The notes below the pieces were generated by a model. The model did no database searches and was not told the origin of the DNA. It saw nothing but the letters and a program-made list of their open reading frames with translations. This document shows, piece after piece, positions 61,340 through 64,000 of a stretch of DNA of 64,000 nt. The DNA is taken from the NCBI RefSeq assembly GCF_000349945.1, contig NC_020516.1, positions 2,108,001-2,172,000 on the forward strand. The letters run 5' to 3'. Both the position numbers and the translations under genes were made by a program. Origin of the DNA: Azoarcus sp. KH32C. Its GTDB lineage: Bacteria > Pseudomonadota > Gammaproteobacteria > Burkholderiales > Rhodocyclaceae. Position 1 is the stretch's first letter, and each line of letters starts with the position of its first letter.

Positions 61340-62623
61340 TCAGTTCTGCGCCCAGCCGTCGGCGTAGAGTTGCTGCACCAGATAACCCAGGCGGGTGGTG
61401 AGCATCGTGTTCTCGCCATCCTCGATCAGGGCGGCGCGAACATCCCGCACCAGCTTTTCGATCGGATATTCGCGGGTCGTGCCATTGCCACCAAACAGGC
61501 GGAAGGCTTCGAGGACAACTCGTTCGGCTTCCTCGGTCACTGTGACCTTGGCCGAGGCCGTGGCCCAGGGATGGCCCTGCGGCGTCAGGCGGGCATAGGC
61601 GAGCGATCGGCGGGCGACGCCGCGGCACAACTCGACCCGGCGCATCATGTCGCCGAGGCGATATCGCGTCAGCTGGTGGTCGATGAGCAGTTGCCCACCC
61701 TGCTTGCGTTCGTGGCAGTACGCCAACGCCATCTCGAAGGCGCTGCGCGCGACGCCGGTGAACAGCTGCGACATGTGCGTTCCGGCGTACGACCAGGCCG
61801 AGGCGACGCTGCCGTAATACTCGTCCTTGAGCGAGATGGCGAAACGGCGGGGGATCCTGACGTTGTCGAAATAGATCTCGCCCTGCGGCAGCGAGCGCTG
61901 GCCGATCTTCTCGAGTGGTTTGCCGCGGGAGACGCCGGGCAGATCCAGCGGAATAATGGCGGCCACCCCGTTGGGTCGTCCGTCGGCGCCGAAGTACCCG
62001 TCGCCATAATCGGCGGTGAGGTAGCCCAGGGCCACCTGCGCGACGGCACCGTTCGACACCCAGGCGGAACATTGTCCGCTGATGACGATCTCGTCCGCCC
62101 CCACCTTGGCAAACATGTTGCCCTTGTTGCCGGGAGCCCCCGGCACCCATTCACGCTGGAGGTCGAAAGCGCCGACATCGGAACCTTTGTCCGGATGGGT
62201 GATCATCCAGCACCCGATGCGGCCCGTGCACAAATCGACCAATTCCTGATTGCCGGCGGCCCTGGCCATTTCGATCGGGAAACCGGCCACGGCGACTGAA
62301 ACACCGAGGCCCGCGTCGCCCCAGCCCAGCTCCTCGCCGATGAGCGACTCCAGGCGAACCGCGACGTCCGCGTCAAGCTCGCCGAAGGCGCCGGTGTCCA
62401 GCCCCAGTTTCGCGACTTCGGCAAACACCGAGTAGTAAGGCGAGCCGGGCGCGATCACTTCCTCGGCCGTCATGCGATCGAGTTCCTGTCCGATCGGCCG
62501 CAGCACTTCGCGTGCGAAGCGGTGGACGCTGTCCTGGACGGCGACTTCGATTTCGGAAAGCGGCGTCTCGAAACCGGTCAGACCCACCGTGGGGAGCGTC
62601 AGTTTGTCCTTCAGTGTCAGCAT
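61340..62623 (-). CDS. acyl-CoA dehydrogenase family protein (cluster B)
   Basis: 427 residues from ATG 62623 after CCAGGAGAC; the upstream extension to 62797 reads like non-coding sequence. Paralogue of 17107-18363: EVLRPIGQELDRMTAEE, WMITHPDKGSD, FGGNGTTREYPIEKLVRDVRA and the catalytic-Glu segment ALIEDGENTM. It is the first gene of cluster B, divergent from the ligase at 62903. Confidence 0.9.
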   Translation of the reverse strand: MLTLKDKLTLPTVGLTGFETPLSEIEVAVQDSVHRFAREVLRPIGQELDRMTAEEVIAPGSPYYSVFAEVAKLGLDTGAFGELDADVAVRLESLIGEELGWGDAGLGVSVAVAGFPIEMARAAGNQELVDLCTGRIGCWMITHPDKGSDVGAFDLQREWVPGAPGNKGNMFAKVGADEIVISGQCSAWVSNGAVAQVALGYLTADYGDGYFGADGRPNGVAAIIPLDLPGVSRGKPLEKIGQRSLPQGEIYFDNVRIPRRFAISLKDEYYGSVASAWSYAGTHMSQLFTGVARSAFEMALAYCHERKQGGQLLIDHQLTRYRLGDMMRRVELCRGVARRSLAYARLTPQGHPWATASAKVTVTEEAERVVLEAFRLFGGNGTTREYPIEKLVRDVRAALIEDGENTMLTTRLGYLVQQLYADGWAQN

Positions 62624-62785
62624 CGTTCCGTCTCCTGGCTGTCTTGTGGGGAGCACGTTCGACCTCTGCAGGGCGAACGCGCCGTATGACCGCAAGACTA
62701 GTGAGCCGAGAGGGCAATGCCCCTCCCCAGAACGGGGGGGCGGAGGCAGTTGAGTCTGTGCGCGGTCCCAGCCGGATACCTGCTC

Positions 62786-62804
62786 CCCCCTCGTCACGAG
62801 GGGG
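62786..62804. promoter_or_regulatory. hairpin in divergent region of cluster B and the AlkK-like ligase
   Basis: CCCCCTC-GTCAC-GAGGGGG, a 7-bp perfect stem. The 279-base divergent region (62624-62902) also has GCCCCTCCCC/GGGGGG tracts at about 62718-62740. Such GC-rich palindromes may be operators or dispersed repeats; no T-run follows. Confidence 0.45.
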
Positions 62805-62902
62805 CAGCGCCGGTTCGCCGAAAAATACTCTTGCGGCTATCCGGAGCTCACGCTGTCGTGAGCGAATCGGCTTCATCCATAACACCTTCAACGGAGACAA
62901 CC

Positions 62903-64000
62903 ATGGCGGATAACACGATTGTCGCGACGCCCTCGGCGTACCCCTACCCGCTGTTGATCAAGCAGTTGCTGCTCAATTCGGTGAGCATTCATGGGGATCA
63001 ACAGATCACTTACCGGGGGGAATTGCGCTATAGCTTCAGGGACTTCCGCGAAAGGATCGGCAAGCTCGCCTCTGCGCTCAGTGCGCTGGGCGTACGTCAT
63101 GGCACCACGGTGGCGGTCATGGACTGGGACAGTCATCGCTACCTGGAGAGCTATTTCGGCATTCCGATGATGGGCGCGACGCTGTTCACGGTGAACGTCC
63201 GGCTGTCGCCGCAGCAGATCGCCTACACCCTGAACGATGCGGAGGCCGAGGTCGTTCTGGTGCATGCCGACTTCGTTCCCCTGCTCGAGCAGCTGAGACC
63301 CGAACTGAAATCGGTGCGCCAAATCGTGGTGATGGCCGACGGCCAGCCCTTGCCGACGACGACGCTTAGGTTTGCGGGCGAGTATGAAGCGCTCGTGCGA
63401 GAGGGGTCGCCGGCGTTCGAGTTTGCCGATTTCGACGAGAACACCAAGGCCGCGACCTTCTACACGACCGGCACGACGGGCGATCCGAAAGGGGTCTATT
63501 ACAGCCATCGCCAGATCGTGCTGCACGCGCTCACGACCGCATTGAGCGTGTGCGCCCAGCGGGATGGGCAGCGTCTGCACCGCGAAGACGTGTACATGCC
63601 GATCACCCCGATGTTCCATGTGCTTGCCTGGGGCTTCCCGTTCATTGCGATGTTGCTCGGTCTGAAGACCGTTCTGCCGGGGCGCTACGTGCCTGAGCTG
63701 CTGTTGAAGCTCAGGAACGAGGAGAAGGTGACGTTCTCGCATTGCGTCCCGACGATCCTGCAGATGCTGCTGCAGGCGTCGGCTGGCAGGAACGAGGATC
63801 TGACCGGTTGGCGGATCATCATCGGCGGCTCCGCGCTTTCGCCCGCATTGTGCAAGGCGGCGACCGAGCGCGGCATGGATGTCTTTGCCGGCTACGGCAT
63901 GTCCGAGACCGGGCCGATCGTTGCGCTGGCCCAGATGACTTCCGCCGAAGCGGCGGCCGATGCCGACGAGGCGGTGCGTTTGCGATGCACCACCGGCCGG
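62903..64000 (+). CDS. acyl-CoA ligase, AlkK-like medium-chain type (cut by window edge)
   Basis: The frame is open from ATG 62903 (after ACGGAGAC) to the right edge, giving the first 366 residues. The P-loop TTGTTGDPKGV is near residue 190 and GYGMSETGPIVALAQM near 330. PMFHVLAWGFPFIAMLLGLK and TPSAYPYPLLIKQLLLNSV resemble the AlkK/medium-chain fatty acid-CoA ligase group. The AMP hinge and C-terminal domain lie beyond the window. It is divergent from cluster B. Confidence 0.88.
   Translation, partial: MADNTIVATPSAYPYPLLIKQLLLNSVSIHGDQQITYRGELRYSFRDFRERIGKLASALSALGVRHGTTVAVMDWDSHRYLESYFGIPMMGATLFTVNVRLSPQQIAYTLNDAEAEVVLVHADFVPLLEQLRPELKSVRQIVVMADGQPLPTTTLRFAGEYEALVREGSPAFEFADFDENTKAATFYTTGTTGDPKGVYYSHRQIVLHALTTALSVCAQRDGQRLHREDVYMPITPMFHVLAWGFPFIAMLLGLKTVLPGRYVPELLLKLRNEEKVTFSHCVPTILQMLLQASAGRNEDLTGWRIIIGGSALSPALCKAATERGMDVFAGYGMSETGPIVALAQMTSAEAAADADEAVRLRCTTGR

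Overview
The window is GC-rich, densely coded DNA with no rRNA, tRNA, CRISPR array or intact insertion sequence that I could see. Its gene content (many LysR regulators, TRAP transporters, a DUF1302/DUF1329/MMPL envelope set, 2-oxoacid:ferredoxin oxidoreductase, repeated acyl-CoA ligase/dehydrogenase/thiolase cassettes) fits a catabolically versatile betaproteobacterium. The Azoarcus/Aromatoleum/Thauera group is my best guess, but that is inference; there is no marker gene here. Most of the window is catabolic accessory DNA arranged in operons with adjacent regulators.

Layout. 1-4.2 kb (minus): an amine-oxidase-like flavoprotein resembling nicotine dehydrogenase NicA2, a class I cytochrome c, an NTF2-like secreted protein and a DUF1329 protein cut by the window edge, with an AraC-type regulator upstream. 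4.5-11.7 kb: mandelate racemase and (S)-mandelate dehydrogenase, preceded on the same strand by iorA-iorB (indolepyruvate-type ferredoxin oxidoreductase), with a divergent LysR gene. Together they could turn both mandelate enantiomers into benzoylformate and then benzoyl-CoA. 11.7-14.1 kb: a gene-poor stretch, a solitary Fic protein and a GAF-domain fragment. 14.2-31 kb: a MalT-like LuxR regulator divergent from cluster A, which encodes acyl-CoA dehydrogenase, acyl-CoA ligase, saccharopine-dehydrogenase-like reductase, SCP-x-type thiolase, MMPL transporter, DUF1329, YCF48-like, DUF1302 and NmrA-like proteins and a small membrane protein. It ends in an acuI remnant and a strong intrinsic terminator. 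31-34 kb: decayed LysR and hydrolase pieces, an MFS transporter and a LysR gene. 34.2-38.6 kb: a polar amino-acid ABC transporter and a class V PLP enzyme. 38.9-39.7 kb: two pseudogenes (VOC protein, TRAP dctP).

39.8-57.2 kb is the most interesting part. It holds an OprD-type porin, a LysR regulator and a long plus-strand operon: PrpF-family isomerase, TRAP transporter dctPQM, MaoC-type hydratase, CaiB/BaiF CoA-transferase, CitE-like lyase and a fumarase/PcaB-superfamily enzyme. These are followed by a LysR gene, tcuA, tcuB, a D-2-hydroxyacid dehydrogenase and a second PrpF. I read this as a tricarballylate/aconitate locus in which tricarballylate is oxidised to aconitate, isomerised, decarboxylated to itaconate, activated to itaconyl-CoA, hydrated to citramalyl-CoA and cleaved to pyruvate and acetyl-CoA. 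Both prpF genes carry the same inverted repeat (TGAAA(A)TGC ... GCATTTCA) upstream, suggesting one regulon.

57.3-64 kb: cluster B, a second version of the four cluster A enzymes (thiolase, acyl-CoA ligase, saccharopine-dehydrogenase-like, acyl-CoA dehydrogenase) on the minus strand. A divergent AlkK-like acyl-CoA ligase runs off the right edge.
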